Assembly (NCBI RefSeq): GCF_011742165.1
Contig: NZ_JAAQTO010000049.1
Location: 62,001-126,000, forward strand
From: Billgrantia bachuensis
GTDB lineage: Bacteria > Pseudomonadota > Gammaproteobacteria > Pseudomonadales > Halomonadaceae
Direction: 5' to 3'
DNA: 64,000 nucleotides
Made by a program: the position numbers and the translations under genes. Below the pieces are notes generated by a model. The model had not been told where the DNA came from. It saw nothing but the letters and a program-made list of their open reading frames with translations, and made no database searches. Positions 16,829 to 25,146 of the stretch are shown piece by piece; the first letter of the stretch is position 1; each line of letters starts with the position of its first letter.

Positions 16829-18667
16829 ATGTCTCACTCCTTTCGCGATGTCCACCTGGGCACCGCCACTGCCAAGCTGACTCTGCGCGATGACGGGACC
16901 CGACTTCTCAGCGTCGAGGAACCCCTCGGCGCCTATCCCGACACCTTGCTCGATTGCCTGGAGCGCTGGGCCCACGAGGCGCCGGATCGCAGCTTCGTGG
17001 CGCGCCGAGACGGCGCCGGCGAGTGGCAGCGCCTGAGCTATGCTGAGACCCTGACGCGGGTACGTAGCCTGGCGCAGGGGCTGCTGAACCACGGCCTGAG
17101 CGTCGAGCGGCCGCTGGCCATCCTCAGCGGCAACTCCATCGAGCACCTGCTGCTGGCGCTGGCGGCAATGTACGTGGGCATCCCCTTTGCCCCCGTATCG
17201 CCGGCCTATTCGCTGGTCAGCCGCGACTTCGGCAAGCTGCGCCATATCGTCGAGCTGCTCACGCCGGGCCTGCTGATGGTCGACAAGGCCGAGAACTTTG
17301 CCCCGGCCCTGGCGGCGGTGCAGCCCGCCGACTGCGACTGCGTGGCCGTGGATCCGGCAGGATTTCCGGGCGTGAGCGCCTTCGACACGCTACTGGATAC
17401 GCCCGTGACTGCGGCGGTGGAGGAGGTCCGTGCGGCCGTCGGCCCCGAAACCATCGTCAAGTTCCTGTTCACCTCAGGCTCCACCGGCATGCCCAAGGGC
17501 GTCGTCAATACTCACCGCATGCTCTGCGCCAATCAGGAAATGCTGGCCTCCCTGATGCCTTTCATGCGCGACGAGCCACCGGTACTGGTGGACTGGCTGC
17601 CCTGGAATCACACCTTCGGCGGCAACCACAACGTCGGCATCGTGCTCTACAACGGCGGCAGCCTCTACATCGACGACGGCCGCCCGGTGCCGGGCGAGTT
17701 CGAGACCACCATCGCCAACCTGCGCGAGATCGCACCGACGGTCTACTTCAACGTGCCCAAGGGCTTCGAGATCCTGGTGGATTACCTGAAGCGCGAGGAT
17801 GACCTGCGCGAGACCTTCTTCTCACGGCTCAACCTGATGTTCTTCGCCGCGGCGGGGCTCTCTCAGCACATCTGGGACGAGCTCGACCGCCTGGCCATCC
17901 GGACCCTGGGTTGCAAGGTGGGCATGCTGACCGGCCTGGGAGCTACCGAGACCGCTCCCTCGGCGATGTTCGCCTCGCTGGAGGAGTCCCGCTCCGGCGT
18001 GGTGGGCCTGCCCGCCCGCGGAGTGTCGATCAAGCTGGTGCCCAACGGCGGCAAGCTGGAGTGCCGGGTGAAAGGGCCCAGCGTGATGCCGGGCTACTGG
18101 CGCCAGCCCGAGGTCACCGCCAGGAGCTTCGACGAGGAGGGCTTCTACTGCCTGGGCGATGCGGTCAAGTTCATCGACCCGGACGACCCCCAGCGCGGCA
18201 TGTGCTTCGACGGGCGCATCTCCGAGGACTTCAAGCTCGACACCGGCACCTGGGTCAGCGTCGGGCCGCTGCGGGCGCGCATCATCGAAGCCGGCGCCCC
18301 TCATGTGAAGGACGTAGTGATCGCCGGGATCGACAAGCCCTATGTCTCGGTCATGGTGTTCCCCGACTTGGAGAAGTGCCGCGAACTGGCTGGGCTGGGC
18401 GGCGCGGCCGATGCCGCCGCGGTGCTGGCAAGCGAGCCGGTGCGCGAGCGCTTCCTGCAGATGCTGCGCGACCTGGACGCCCACAGCACGGGCAGCTCCA
18501 CCCGGGTACGTCGCCTGGTGCTACTCGCCGAGCCGCCGCGCCTGGACGCCCACGAGATTACCGACAAGGGCTCGATCAACCAGCGTGCCGTGCTGGAGAA
18601 CCGGGCCGGGATCGTGGCTGAGCTTTACCGCGAGCCACCGCCTCCGAACGTATGGCGGTTCGACTAA
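16829..18667 (+). CDS. fcs: Feruloyl-CoA synthase-like acyl-CoA ligase
   Basis: A 612-residue cytoplasmic AMP-forming ligase. The P-loop FTSGSTGMPKGVVNTH (about 213-228), DWLPWNHTFGGNHNVG, GLGATETAPSA (adenine and acyl pocket), the FDGRISEDFKLDTGTWV hinge and the C-terminal catalytic lysine region EITDKGSINQRA are all present. Length and sequence fit the feruloyl-CoA synthase family, which activates ferulate, p-coumarate or caffeate with ATP and CoA. No vanillin-forming hydratase/lyase gene is adjacent; instead a beta-oxidation-like set lies at 46006-52057. A MarR gene diverges upstream. The exact hydroxycinnamate or benzoate substrate is inferred from family and context. Confidence 0.85.
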   Translation: MSHSFRDVHLGTATAKLTLRDDGTRLLSVEEPLGAYPDTLLDCLERWAHEAPDRSFVARRDGAGEWQRLSYAETLTRVRSLAQGLLNHGLSVERPLAILSGNSIEHLLLALAAMYVGIPFAPVSPAYSLVSRDFGKLRHIVELLTPGLLMVDKAENFAPALAAVQPADCDCVAVDPAGFPGVSAFDTLLDTPVTAAVEEVRAAVGPETIVKFLFTSGSTGMPKGVVNTHRMLCANQEMLASLMPFMRDEPPVLVDWLPWNHTFGGNHNVGIVLYNGGSLYIDDGRPVPGEFETTIANLREIAPTVYFNVPKGFEILVDYLKREDDLRETFFSRLNLMFFAAAGLSQHIWDELDRLAIRTLGCKVGMLTGLGATETAPSAMFASLEESRSGVVGLPARGVSIKLVPNGGKLECRVKGPSVMPGYWRQPEVTARSFDEEGFYCLGDAVKFIDPDDPQRGMCFDGRISEDFKLDTGTWVSVGPLRARIIEAGAPHVKDVVIAGIDKPYVSVMVFPDLEKCRELAGLGGAADAAAVLASEPVRERFLQMLRDLDAHSTGSSTRVRRLVLLAEPPRLDAHEITDKGSINQRAVLENRAGIVAELYREPPPPNVWRFD

Positions 18668-18803
18668 GCGCTCATGGGGTATCACTTATGCTGACCCATG
18701 CCCACGCCGGAAAGCGAGTAGGGCGACTGCGACCACATCGACAACAACGTGGTGTCAGCTTCTGAGATGGGTGTTCATAGGAAGGTTCGACTAGCTTACT
18801 TCG

Positions 18804-18835
18804 GCCCGGCGAGTGCGCGACTCGCCGGGCTTTTT
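18804..18835 (+). terminator. Rho-independent terminator after the CoA-ligase gene
   Basis: GCCCGGCGAGT (18804-18814) pairs perfectly with ACTCGCCGGGC (18820-18830) and is followed by TTTTT (18831-18835). The T tract touches the stop codon of the convergent LysR gene. The terminator and its upstream flank resemble the one at 22104-22136. Confidence 0.9.
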
Positions 18836-19751
18836 ACGCTGGCTGAACCGCAGTGGCCGCTTCCAGTGTCGCCATGAAAGCACCAGCGACGGCGTCCAGC
18901 ATGGCGTCGCCGGCCAGGGAGGGTGGGTGCCAGAGGTGCATGTTGCGCTCGCCGAAGTCGGCTTCCACGGGCAGGCTCTGCAGGCCGAAGCGTGGGGCGC
19001 CTATATCGGTGACGCGCTTGGGCATGATGCTGAGATAGTCGCCTGTGGGCAGGATGTTCAGGCAGATCATGGCATCGCCGGCCAAGGCGATATGGGTATT
19101 CACCTGCTTTAGCCCGGCCTTCTGCAGGCGCTCTACTGGCGACTCCTCGAACTTTGCATAGGTGGCGATATTAACCCAGGGGTAGCCGACCAGGTCGCCG
19201 ATCTCGACGCGCTCCTTCTGGGCCAGGGGGTGATGCCGAGAGGCGAAGATAGCCAGGCGATCCTCGAAGAGGGTGATGCGGTCCAATTCCTGGCTCGCCG
19301 AGATCACCGTCGGGGCTACGGCGATGTCCAATTCGTCATCGTTGATCTGTTCGAACAGTCGGTAAGGGGTATCCACGCGGATCAGTAGCGAGAGGCTGGG
19401 GTAGTCGCGCATCAGCGCTTCGGTGACGGTGTGCATCAGCAGACTGGCCACCAAGGGACCGACTCCGATGCGTAGCTCACTCTGCATGCCCAGGCCGAAG
19501 CGGGTTGCGGAATGCTCGGCTGCCCATACCGATGTAGCAATGGCACGTCCCTGCCTGGCCAGCACTCCCCCCAAGGCCGTTTGTCGGACCCCGTGGCGGC
19601 TGCGGGTGAAGAGGCTTCCGCCGGCCTGCATCTCCAGCGTTTGCATGTTCTTGGTCAACGTCGGCTGGCTGATGTGCAGCTTGCTAGCAGCCTGACTGAT
19701 GGAGCCACAGTCGAGGATGATAGCCAGCTGCATCAGGTGTTTGGCTTCCAT
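18834..19751 (-). CDS. LysR-family regulator of the TAXI-TRAP/sulfatase module
   Basis: A 305-residue regulator with helix-turn-helix (about 3-60, SISQAASKLHISQPTLTKNMQTLE) and an effector domain (about 90-300). ATG 19751 is chosen over an in-frame TTG at 19775, because it gives the usual LysR start and has GGGA upstream. It diverges from the TAXI binding protein gene at 19884 across an AT-rich region that is duplicated in front of the permease at 22328, so it may control both promoters. The effector is unknown; the neighbours suggest an organosulfate or a related organic acid. Confidence 0.9.
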   Translation of the reverse strand: MEAKHLMQLAIILDCGSISQAASKLHISQPTLTKNMQTLEMQAGGSLFTRSRHGVRQTALGGVLARQGRAIATSVWAAEHSATRFGLGMQSELRIGVGPLVASLLMHTVTEALMRDYPSLSLLIRVDTPYRLFEQINDDELDIAVAPTVISASQELDRITLFEDRLAIFASRHHPLAQKERVEIGDLVGYPWVNIATYAKFEESPVERLQKAGLKQVNTHIALAGDAMICLNILPTGDYLSIMPKRVTDIGAPRFGLQSLPVEADFGERNMHLWHPPSLAGDAMLDAVAGAFMATLEAATAVQPA

Positions 19752-19768
19752 GATGGTCCCGTTATTAA

Positions 19769-19883
19769 TATTCAAAAATTTATTTCAAAGATATTAAAAA
19801 GGAATTTTTGGAATCGCAATGCCTGAGTCATGATACCCAAGGTGCACGCTACGTTTACTCATCAATAAATAGGTATTACAACA
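19769..19883 (+). promoter_or_regulatory. Promoter/leader region of the TAXI gene, copy 1 of a duplicated element
   Basis: AT-rich intergenic DNA that aligns along its length with 22149-22259. Shared blocks are ATTCAAAAA, GAATTTTTGGAAT, AATGC-TGA, CCAAGG-GCAC, CGTTTA and TTACAACAATG. Because it lies between a LysR gene and its target, the conserved GAATTTTTGGAAT...AATGC section (about 19801-19822) is the best candidate for the LysR binding site. Confidence 0.6.
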
Positions 19884-20885
19884 ATGCGTATGAGAATATT
19901 TGGGGCTTCCCTGGCCCTCTGGGCCGTGACCGCCACGGCCCAGGCTCAGACCCTGCAGCTCGATGGCGGTGGTGTCGTCTCGATCACCGGCATCGTTCCC
20001 CAGGCCATGGCTACCCATACCCCCAAGGAAGGGATCAGTCTGCAGGTGATAACCGGGCAGACCCTGACCCGCTCGCTGATGCGCGTGGCCGCCGGCCAAT
20101 TGGACTCCTCGGTGGTGCCCACCCCGGCATTCAGGGCCATGCAGGAGGGTGTCGGTCCCTACGAGAGTCACGGCGACCAGGCTCGCCAACTGGCCGGAAA
20201 TGTGCGCGCCTTGAGTGGCCTGCCCGGCAGCACTTTCCATGCTATCGCCTGGGCCGACTCCGGTATCGAGTCTTGGGAGGACCTGCGCGGCAAGTCGGTT
20301 TACATCGGGCCGCCGGCCGGGATTGCCAGCCTGCAAATCACCGGCATGATCGAAGCGGCCTCCGGCCTGGTCGAGGGCGAGGACTACGAGGGGGAGCGTG
20401 CGCCCTGGGGCATCGCCACCCAGAGCTTCCAAGATGGCCATTACGACGTCCTTGTCATATCCGCCCCGGTGGGCCAGCAGTCGCTCAACGAGCTGAGCCT
20501 TCAGCGCCCCATTCGCATCCTGGGCATTCCCGAGGCGGTGGTCGACACACCGGCGTGGGATGCCTACACCGAGCGGGCCGGGATGACCTATTCCACCATC
20601 CCGGCGAGAACTTACGAGGGGCAGGTCAACGCCGACGAGGATCTGCTCACCGCCTCCAACGTCATGTTCCTGGCGGTACACAAGGACATGAATGAGGACG
20701 TCGCCTACCGCTACACCAAGGCCTATCGCGAGAATATCGACGCCATGAAGGGTTCCAACGCCCTGCTGCGCGCGGCCGAGACGAAGGATCCTTTTCTCGG
20801 CGTCAATGCCCCCTTGCACCCCGGCGCCGTGCGCTACTACCGGGAGCGGGACGTGGAGATTCCCGAGTCCCTGCTAGCCGAATAA
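19884..20885 (+). CDS. TAXI-family TRAP substrate-binding protein (module A)
   Basis: A 333-residue periplasmic protein with a signal peptide (about 1-21, ending AQAQ). TAXI-family signs are QVITGQTLTRSLMRVAAGQLD near the N-terminus, GIESWEDLRGKSVYIGPPAG and the C-terminal LHPGAVRYYRERDVEIPESL. TAXI proteins deliver ligands to fused TRAP permeases, here most likely the one at 22328. It opens the run TAXI protein, porin, permease, TauE-like exporter and sulfatase. The ligand is unknown; an organosulfate is suggested only by the linked sulfatase. A paralogue at 30723 serves the mirrored module B. Confidence 0.9.
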   Translation: MRMRIFGASLALWAVTATAQAQTLQLDGGGVVSITGIVPQAMATHTPKEGISLQVITGQTLTRSLMRVAAGQLDSSVVPTPAFRAMQEGVGPYESHGDQARQLAGNVRALSGLPGSTFHAIAWADSGIESWEDLRGKSVYIGPPAGIASLQITGMIEAASGLVEGEDYEGERAPWGIATQSFQDGHYDVLVISAPVGQQSLNELSLQRPIRILGIPEAVVDTPAWDAYTERAGMTYSTIPARTYEGQVNADEDLLTASNVMFLAVHKDMNEDVAYRYTKAYRENIDAMKGSNALLRAAETKDPFLGVNAPLHPGAVRYYRERDVEIPESLLAE

Positions 20886-21068
20886 CTTCGGGCCCACCGT
20901 CTCCGCACACCATGCTGCTGGGGTGACAAACAACCGACTGTTAGCCGGTGCACTAGCATTTGCCTCCTTACTAACGGTTACACAGATTCCCGCAGCGATC
21001 TTTAGCTGAGGGAGCGGCCACTTGCAGTGCAAAAAAACATACAACATCAACAAGATTGGTAGCACACT

Positions 21069-22067
21069 ATGACGACAGCGACACGACTGGCGCTCGCGCC
21101 TCTGACCCTCTCTCTTGCGGTAACCTTCTCCGGCGCGGTAGTGGCCAACGATCATCACGCCGGCCCGAATTTCTCCGGTACTCTGACGGGGGGCGTGCTG
21201 AACGTCCAGGATCGCGATGCCGACCTCTGGGCCTTCAAGGCCGAGGCTGGCCTGGGTGGGGTCTATACCGTCAATGATGGATTGCGCATTCGCTATGATT
21301 TGGTAGCCGATTTCGCCAATGCCATCAACTCCGTGGACGAACAGACCTGGACGCCGGGCGGCCATCGCCAAGATGACGGCGAAATCTACATGCGCACCGC
21401 CCGAGTTTTGCTGATGACCGATTACGGCACGATTGGCCTTCAGCCGCGGGTGCCTTCCGGCTTCTGGGGGCATATCTATCGCAACGTGGATGTCTTCGAG
21501 TACAACCGCTTCCACGGCCAGACGGGACAGAACGCCATCTTCGGGCAGGCCGAGCAGGGCAGCGACGTATTCTCCTACGGTTCCCCCCGCTTCGGCGGTT
21601 TCCAGTTCATCGGCGCCGTGCTGACCACCAATGCTCAGAACGACCAGGATTTCGATGTCGTGACGGGGCGCCTGGTCTACGACCAGGGACCGCTCAACTT
21701 CGGTGTCGGACATACACAGGTGCGCCGCCCGGGTATCGATGACCTGCATCGCACCTCCTTCGGTATCGGCTACGACTTCGGCATGATTCAACTGGGCGGG
21801 GTCTACGAGCACAACGACGATCGTGAGAACAACGAGAGCCCGGCCGACTTCGATGCCTGGGGCGTCAATGTTTCGGCCAGTCTGAGTGATGCCTGGTCGG
21901 TCTCACTCGGCTACGCCGAGAACGACAAGAATCTCGAACTCGACAACGACGCCTTGGTGGGCACTATTCGCCGCCACTTCAACCACAATGTCTATGCCTT
22001 CCTCGAGGCGGGCCGCTACGACCGTACCGACAACAACGTGGCGGCGGGCCTCAGCGTCAGCTTCTGA
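21069..22067 (+). CDS. Outer-membrane porin, general Gram-negative type
   Basis: A 332-residue beta-barrel protein with a signal peptide (about 1-27, ending VVA), alternating amphipathic strands and turns throughout, and a C-terminal Phe (GLSVSF) as required for BAM-dependent insertion. Repeated FGVGHTQV, FGIGYDFG and VSLGYAEN strand patterns match the Porin_4/OmpC-like group. It lies 183 bases after the TAXI gene and before its permease, and a strong terminator follows at 22104. Likely role: passage of the module's acidic substrate across the outer membrane (inference). Confidence 0.85.
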   Translation: MTTATRLALAPLTLSLAVTFSGAVVANDHHAGPNFSGTLTGGVLNVQDRDADLWAFKAEAGLGGVYTVNDGLRIRYDLVADFANAINSVDEQTWTPGGHRQDDGEIYMRTARVLLMTDYGTIGLQPRVPSGFWGHIYRNVDVFEYNRFHGQTGQNAIFGQAEQGSDVFSYGSPRFGGFQFIGAVLTTNAQNDQDFDVVTGRLVYDQGPLNFGVGHTQVRRPGIDDLHRTSFGIGYDFGMIQLGGVYEHNDDRENNESPADFDAWGVNVSASLSDAWSVSLGYAENDKNLELDNDALVGTIRRHFNHNVYAFLEAGRYDRTDNNVAAGLSVSF

Positions 22068-22103
22068 GGTCGGCTTCGCAGAAAGAATTCGCTAGTTTGC
22101 TTC

Positions 22104-22136
22104 GGTCCGGCGAGGTGCATACTCGCCGGCCTTTTT
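22104..22136 (+). terminator. Rho-independent terminator after the porin gene
   Basis: CCGGCGAG (22107-22114) pairs with CTCGCCGG (22122-22129), extended by GG/CC with one bulge, and is followed by TTTTT (22132-22136). Stem, T tract and the upstream flank CTAG-TT-CTTCGG resemble the terminator at 18804-18835. It separates the binding-protein/porin transcript from the permease transcript. Confidence 0.88.
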
Positions 22137-22148
22137 GCTACCAATCCT

Positions 22149-22259
22149 ATTCAAAAACTTTTATTGGAGAATCCAAAAATGAATTTTTGGAATGGTAATG
22201 CTTGAGGCATTATGACCAAGGAGCACTTCGTTTATTTCTCGATATATAGGTTTACAACA
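22149..22259 (+). promoter_or_regulatory. Promoter/leader region of the permease gene, copy 2 of a duplicated element
   Basis: It aligns with 19769-19883 over about 110 bases with scattered substitutions and small indels, and the similarity continues into the first codons of the following ORF. This gives the permease transcript its own promoter after the terminator at 22104-22136, probably under the same LysR protein. Confidence 0.6.
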
Positions 22260-22331
22260 ATGTACATGAGAACTCTTGAAGTGACAGTCTCCGCCCTCCG
22301 GTCTTGTCGAGAGCGAGGGCGAAGCTCATGA
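22260..22331 (+). CDS. 23-residue leader ORF overlapping the permease start
   Basis: ATG 22260 opens 23 codons (MYMRTLEVTVSALR, then SCRERGRSS) ending in TGA at 22329-22331, which overlaps the permease ATG at 22328 as ATGA. The first codons parallel the start of the TAXI protein (MRMRIFGASLALW), and the upstream DNA is the duplicated promoter, so this is probably the stump of a duplicated binding-protein gene. Because of the ATGA overlap it could couple translation of the permease. It is too short to be sure it makes a stable peptide. Confidence 0.5.
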   Translation: MYMRTLEVTVSALRSCRERGRSS

Positions 22332-24280
22332 CAATCGATAACACGCGCTGGATAAAACGCCTCAGCAACCTGCTCTGGATACTCGGCGGCATTGTTGCCC
22401 TGCTAGGGCTCGCCAACGTCATGCCGAGCTATCAGATGCTGCCGCGTATTGGGCCCTTCTCCCTGGAGTGGTTCCGCCCCACCTTCTTCGCCTTCTGCGT
22501 GACCATCGCTATCGTTTACTGTTGGCGGGAGCGGTTGGTGAGCGGCCAGTCGCTGTCGACGCTGCGCATCGCGGGTGACCTGGTGCTGTGGGTGGCGGCG
22601 CTCTACAGCTGCTACCGCTACTACGAAGTCGGCATGGAGATGCTCTATTCCATCGTCTTCTTCGGCCTGCAGGATGCCGTGATCGCCATTGTCGGCGTGG
22701 CGGTGGCTATCATTACCTGCTGGCGGCTGTGGGGGGCACCGATCGCCATTATCGGCATCCTGGCCTTTCTCTACCTGGCCACCGGCCACTACTGGCCAGG
22801 CGCGCTGCAGACCAGCGGCGGCGATATCCTCGACAAGCTGGCCGAGAACCTCTGGTTCGGAGCCGACAACGGCGTGCTCGGTAGTATCTTCGGTATCATC
22901 CTCAGCACCGTGCTGCCCTTCATCATTCTCGGGGCCGTGCTGGATGGCTGTGGCGCCGGCGGCTCGATGATCCGCATCTCCTTCTCGCTGATGCGCGGGT
23001 TTCGCGGTGGTCCGGCCTATTCGGCGATTCTCGCCTCCGGCATGTTCGGCACGGTGTCGGGTAGTGCCGTAGCCAACGTGGTGGGCACCGGAGTGGTCAC
23101 CATTCCGATGATTCGTCGACGCGGTTTCTCCGGCAACTTCGCCGGTGGCTTGGAGGCCAGCGCCTCGGCCGGTGGCCAGATCCTGCCGCCGATCATGGGC
23201 GCCGCGGCCTTGGTAATGGCCGACTATGTCGGTGTGACCTACTTGACGGTCATCACTGCCGTGTTGATTCCCGCCGTCGCCTACTATTTCAGCCTCTTCC
23301 TGGCGGTCTACTTCGAGGCGCGCAAGCTCGGCGTCGCGGCCAATGAGGATGAAGTGGCCGAACACGTCGAGCTGCAGGACTGGCTCAACCTGCTGCTGAT
23401 CGTGGCTCCGCTGGCGATCATCGTCTTCCTGCTGATCGGCGGCGCCTCGCCGGCCGGGGCGTCCATCACCGCGATCTTCGCCCTGATCCCGCTGAGCCTG
23501 ATCAACCCCAGCATCCGGCGGCAGCCCCAGCGCCTGGCCATTGCCATGGCGGAGGGCGGGGTCACCGTGGCGCGGCTGTCCATGGCGATCGCCGTGGTGG
23601 GCATCATCGTCGCCGCCCTGGCGGCCACCGGCATTCCTTCCAAGTTCGCCGTGCTGCTCTCGGGGGCTTCCAACTACTCGCTGTTCGCGGCGCTGGCGAT
23701 TACCGCTCTGGGCTGCATCGTGCTGGGCATGGGCATGCCGACCCTTCCGGCCTACATTGCCATCATCGTGGTCATGGGTCCGACCCTTCAGGCCTTCGGC
23801 CTGGAGCTGCTCACCGCCCATATGTTCGTGTTCTTCTTTGGCATCGCTTCGGTCATTACGCCACCGGTGGCCATCGCTGCCTATGCAGCGGCGGCGATCT
23901 CCGGCGGCAAGCCGATGGCCACGGCAGTCACCAGCACGCGCATAGCGGCGATGATCTTCCTGATCCCCTTCGCCTTCGTCTACAACCCGATCATGTTGAC
24001 GGTGGGGGCCGCCGGTGCCGACTTCAGCCTGGCCGCCTACCTGTGGATGATCGTGCAGCTGGCGCTGGCGATCTACCTCACCGCTTCGGCGCTGGCTCGC
24101 TTCGACCGGCAGCGGATCGCCCTGCCCGAGGCCGGCATACGCTTCGCTGCAGCCGTGGCCCTTCTTTCACCCTATCCACTGGTCAGCGTCGCCGGCCTGG
24201 TGCTCGGTCTCGGCATGATCGCGCTGCATGCCCGGTTGCCAGTGAAGCCCGGCGGCTGCCAAGCCGTGCCGGAAACCTGA
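22328..24280 (+). CDS. Fused TRAP permease, 4TM/12TM (DctQM fusion), module A
   Basis: A 650-residue inner-membrane protein joining a small four-helix DctQ-like part (about 1-170) to a large DctM-like part. Family features are FGADNGVLGSIFGIILSTVLPFIILGA (in two helices), GMFGTVSGSAVANVVGTGVVTIPMIRRRGFS, ASAGGQILPPIMGAAA and GMGMPTLPAYIAIIVVMGP. It uses a sodium gradient to import the ligand delivered by a TAXI protein. ATG 22328 is used, overlapping the leader ORF stop; an in-frame TTG at 22304 is less likely. It closely resembles the module B permease at 28742. The TauE gene follows after 17 bases. Confidence 0.93.
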   Translation: MTIDNTRWIKRLSNLLWILGGIVALLGLANVMPSYQMLPRIGPFSLEWFRPTFFAFCVTIAIVYCWRERLVSGQSLSTLRIAGDLVLWVAALYSCYRYYEVGMEMLYSIVFFGLQDAVIAIVGVAVAIITCWRLWGAPIAIIGILAFLYLATGHYWPGALQTSGGDILDKLAENLWFGADNGVLGSIFGIILSTVLPFIILGAVLDGCGAGGSMIRISFSLMRGFRGGPAYSAILASGMFGTVSGSAVANVVGTGVVTIPMIRRRGFSGNFAGGLEASASAGGQILPPIMGAAALVMADYVGVTYLTVITAVLIPAVAYYFSLFLAVYFEARKLGVAANEDEVAEHVELQDWLNLLLIVAPLAIIVFLLIGGASPAGASITAIFALIPLSLINPSIRRQPQRLAIAMAEGGVTVARLSMAIAVVGIIVAALAATGIPSKFAVLLSGASNYSLFAALAITALGCIVLGMGMPTLPAYIAIIVVMGPTLQAFGLELLTAHMFVFFFGIASVITPPVAIAAYAAAAISGGKPMATAVTSTRIAAMIFLIPFAFVYNPIMLTVGAAGADFSLAAYLWMIVQLALAIYLTASALARFDRQRIALPEAGIRFAAAVALLSPYPLVSVAGLVLGLGMIALHARLPVKPGGCQAVPET

Positions 24281-24297
24281 GCCCAAGGAGTTTGCCG

Positions 24298-25053
24298 ATG
24301 TTCGAAGTCACGGCCCTGCTGTTCGGCGTCCTCTGTGGCCTGCTGATCCTGCTCTCAGGGGTCGGCGCCGGTGTGATCATGGTCCCGGGCCTGATGCTGC
24401 TGTTCGGTGTGGCGCCCGCCACGGCGGTGGGCACCGCCAGCCTGGTCTCGGTGCTGATCAAGGTGGTGGCGACCTATGCCCACGGGCGTGACAGCCGCGT
24501 TGACTGGATGCTGTTCAGGCGCTTCTCGCGCTGGGCGGTGCCCTGCTGCCTGCTGTTGGCGCTGGCGATCACTCTGCTGCTGCGCACCCCTTGGGGGGTG
24601 GGCGTGCAGCATGGCCTCAAGTTGGCGGTGCTGGCCGCCGCCAGCTTCGCGCTGCTGGCCAGCTTTCGACCCCAGGTGCTGCAGCACATCGGCCAGTGGC
24701 TGGGTGGGCTGATGCCCTCGGCTTGCGGGGCCATGGTGGGCGCCACCGGGGTGGGCGGTGGCGTGTTGATCGTGCCGACCCTGAGCGCCATGAGTAATGC
24801 TGACATCAAGGTGGTGGTGGGCACCTCTACGGTCATTGGCCTGCTGCTATCGGCCTGCACCGGCTTGGTGTTCGGCGGCGGCGGGCATCTCGAGCCAATG
24901 CTCGCTCTGCTGGTGACCCTGGGCGGCGGCGTAGGGGTGGTATTGGGCCGGCCCTTGGTCGCTCGGCTGTCGAGCCGTGCTGTCAGCGCCCTTGTTTATA
25001 CCCTGATCGGTATCTCACTGCTCAACATGACCTACGACCTCTTCCTGGTGTGA
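24298..25053 (+). CDS. TauE/SafE-family sulfite/sulfonate exporter-like membrane protein
   Basis: A 251-residue inner-membrane protein with about eight hydrophobic helices in two repeats. The TauE/SafE signature glycine-rich loops appear as GVGAGVIMVPGLMLLFGVAPATAVGT near the N-terminus (two adjoining motifs) and GATGVGGGVLIVPTL in the second half. ATG 24298 follows AAGGAG (24285-24290). The family exports sulfite, sulfoacetate or related anions, or has unknown cargo. Lying between an uptake permease and a sulfatase, it may expel the sulfate or another sulfur anion released inside the cell. That role is inferred from position only. Confidence 0.88.
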   Translation: MFEVTALLFGVLCGLLILLSGVGAGVIMVPGLMLLFGVAPATAVGTASLVSVLIKVVATYAHGRDSRVDWMLFRRFSRWAVPCCLLLALAITLLLRTPWGVGVQHGLKLAVLAAASFALLASFRPQVLQHIGQWLGGLMPSACGAMVGATGVGGGVLIVPTLSAMSNADIKVVVGTSTVIGLLLSACTGLVFGGGGHLEPMLALLVTLGGGVGVVLGRPLVARLSSRAVSALVYTLIGISLLNMTYDLFLV

Positions 25054-25146
25054 TCAACAGGTTTTGTGCGCGAGGAGTGTGCTGAGAACTCCTCGGCTTG
25101 TCGTCAAGGCCGACACTGATTGGATTCGGTTTCACCGGAGGATTTC

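Noticed and set aside
22403..23821. Minus-strand ORF of 472 codons rich in His, Gln and Arg
   Set aside because: Antisense shadow of the fused TRAP permease; composition is typical of reversed membrane-protein codons.
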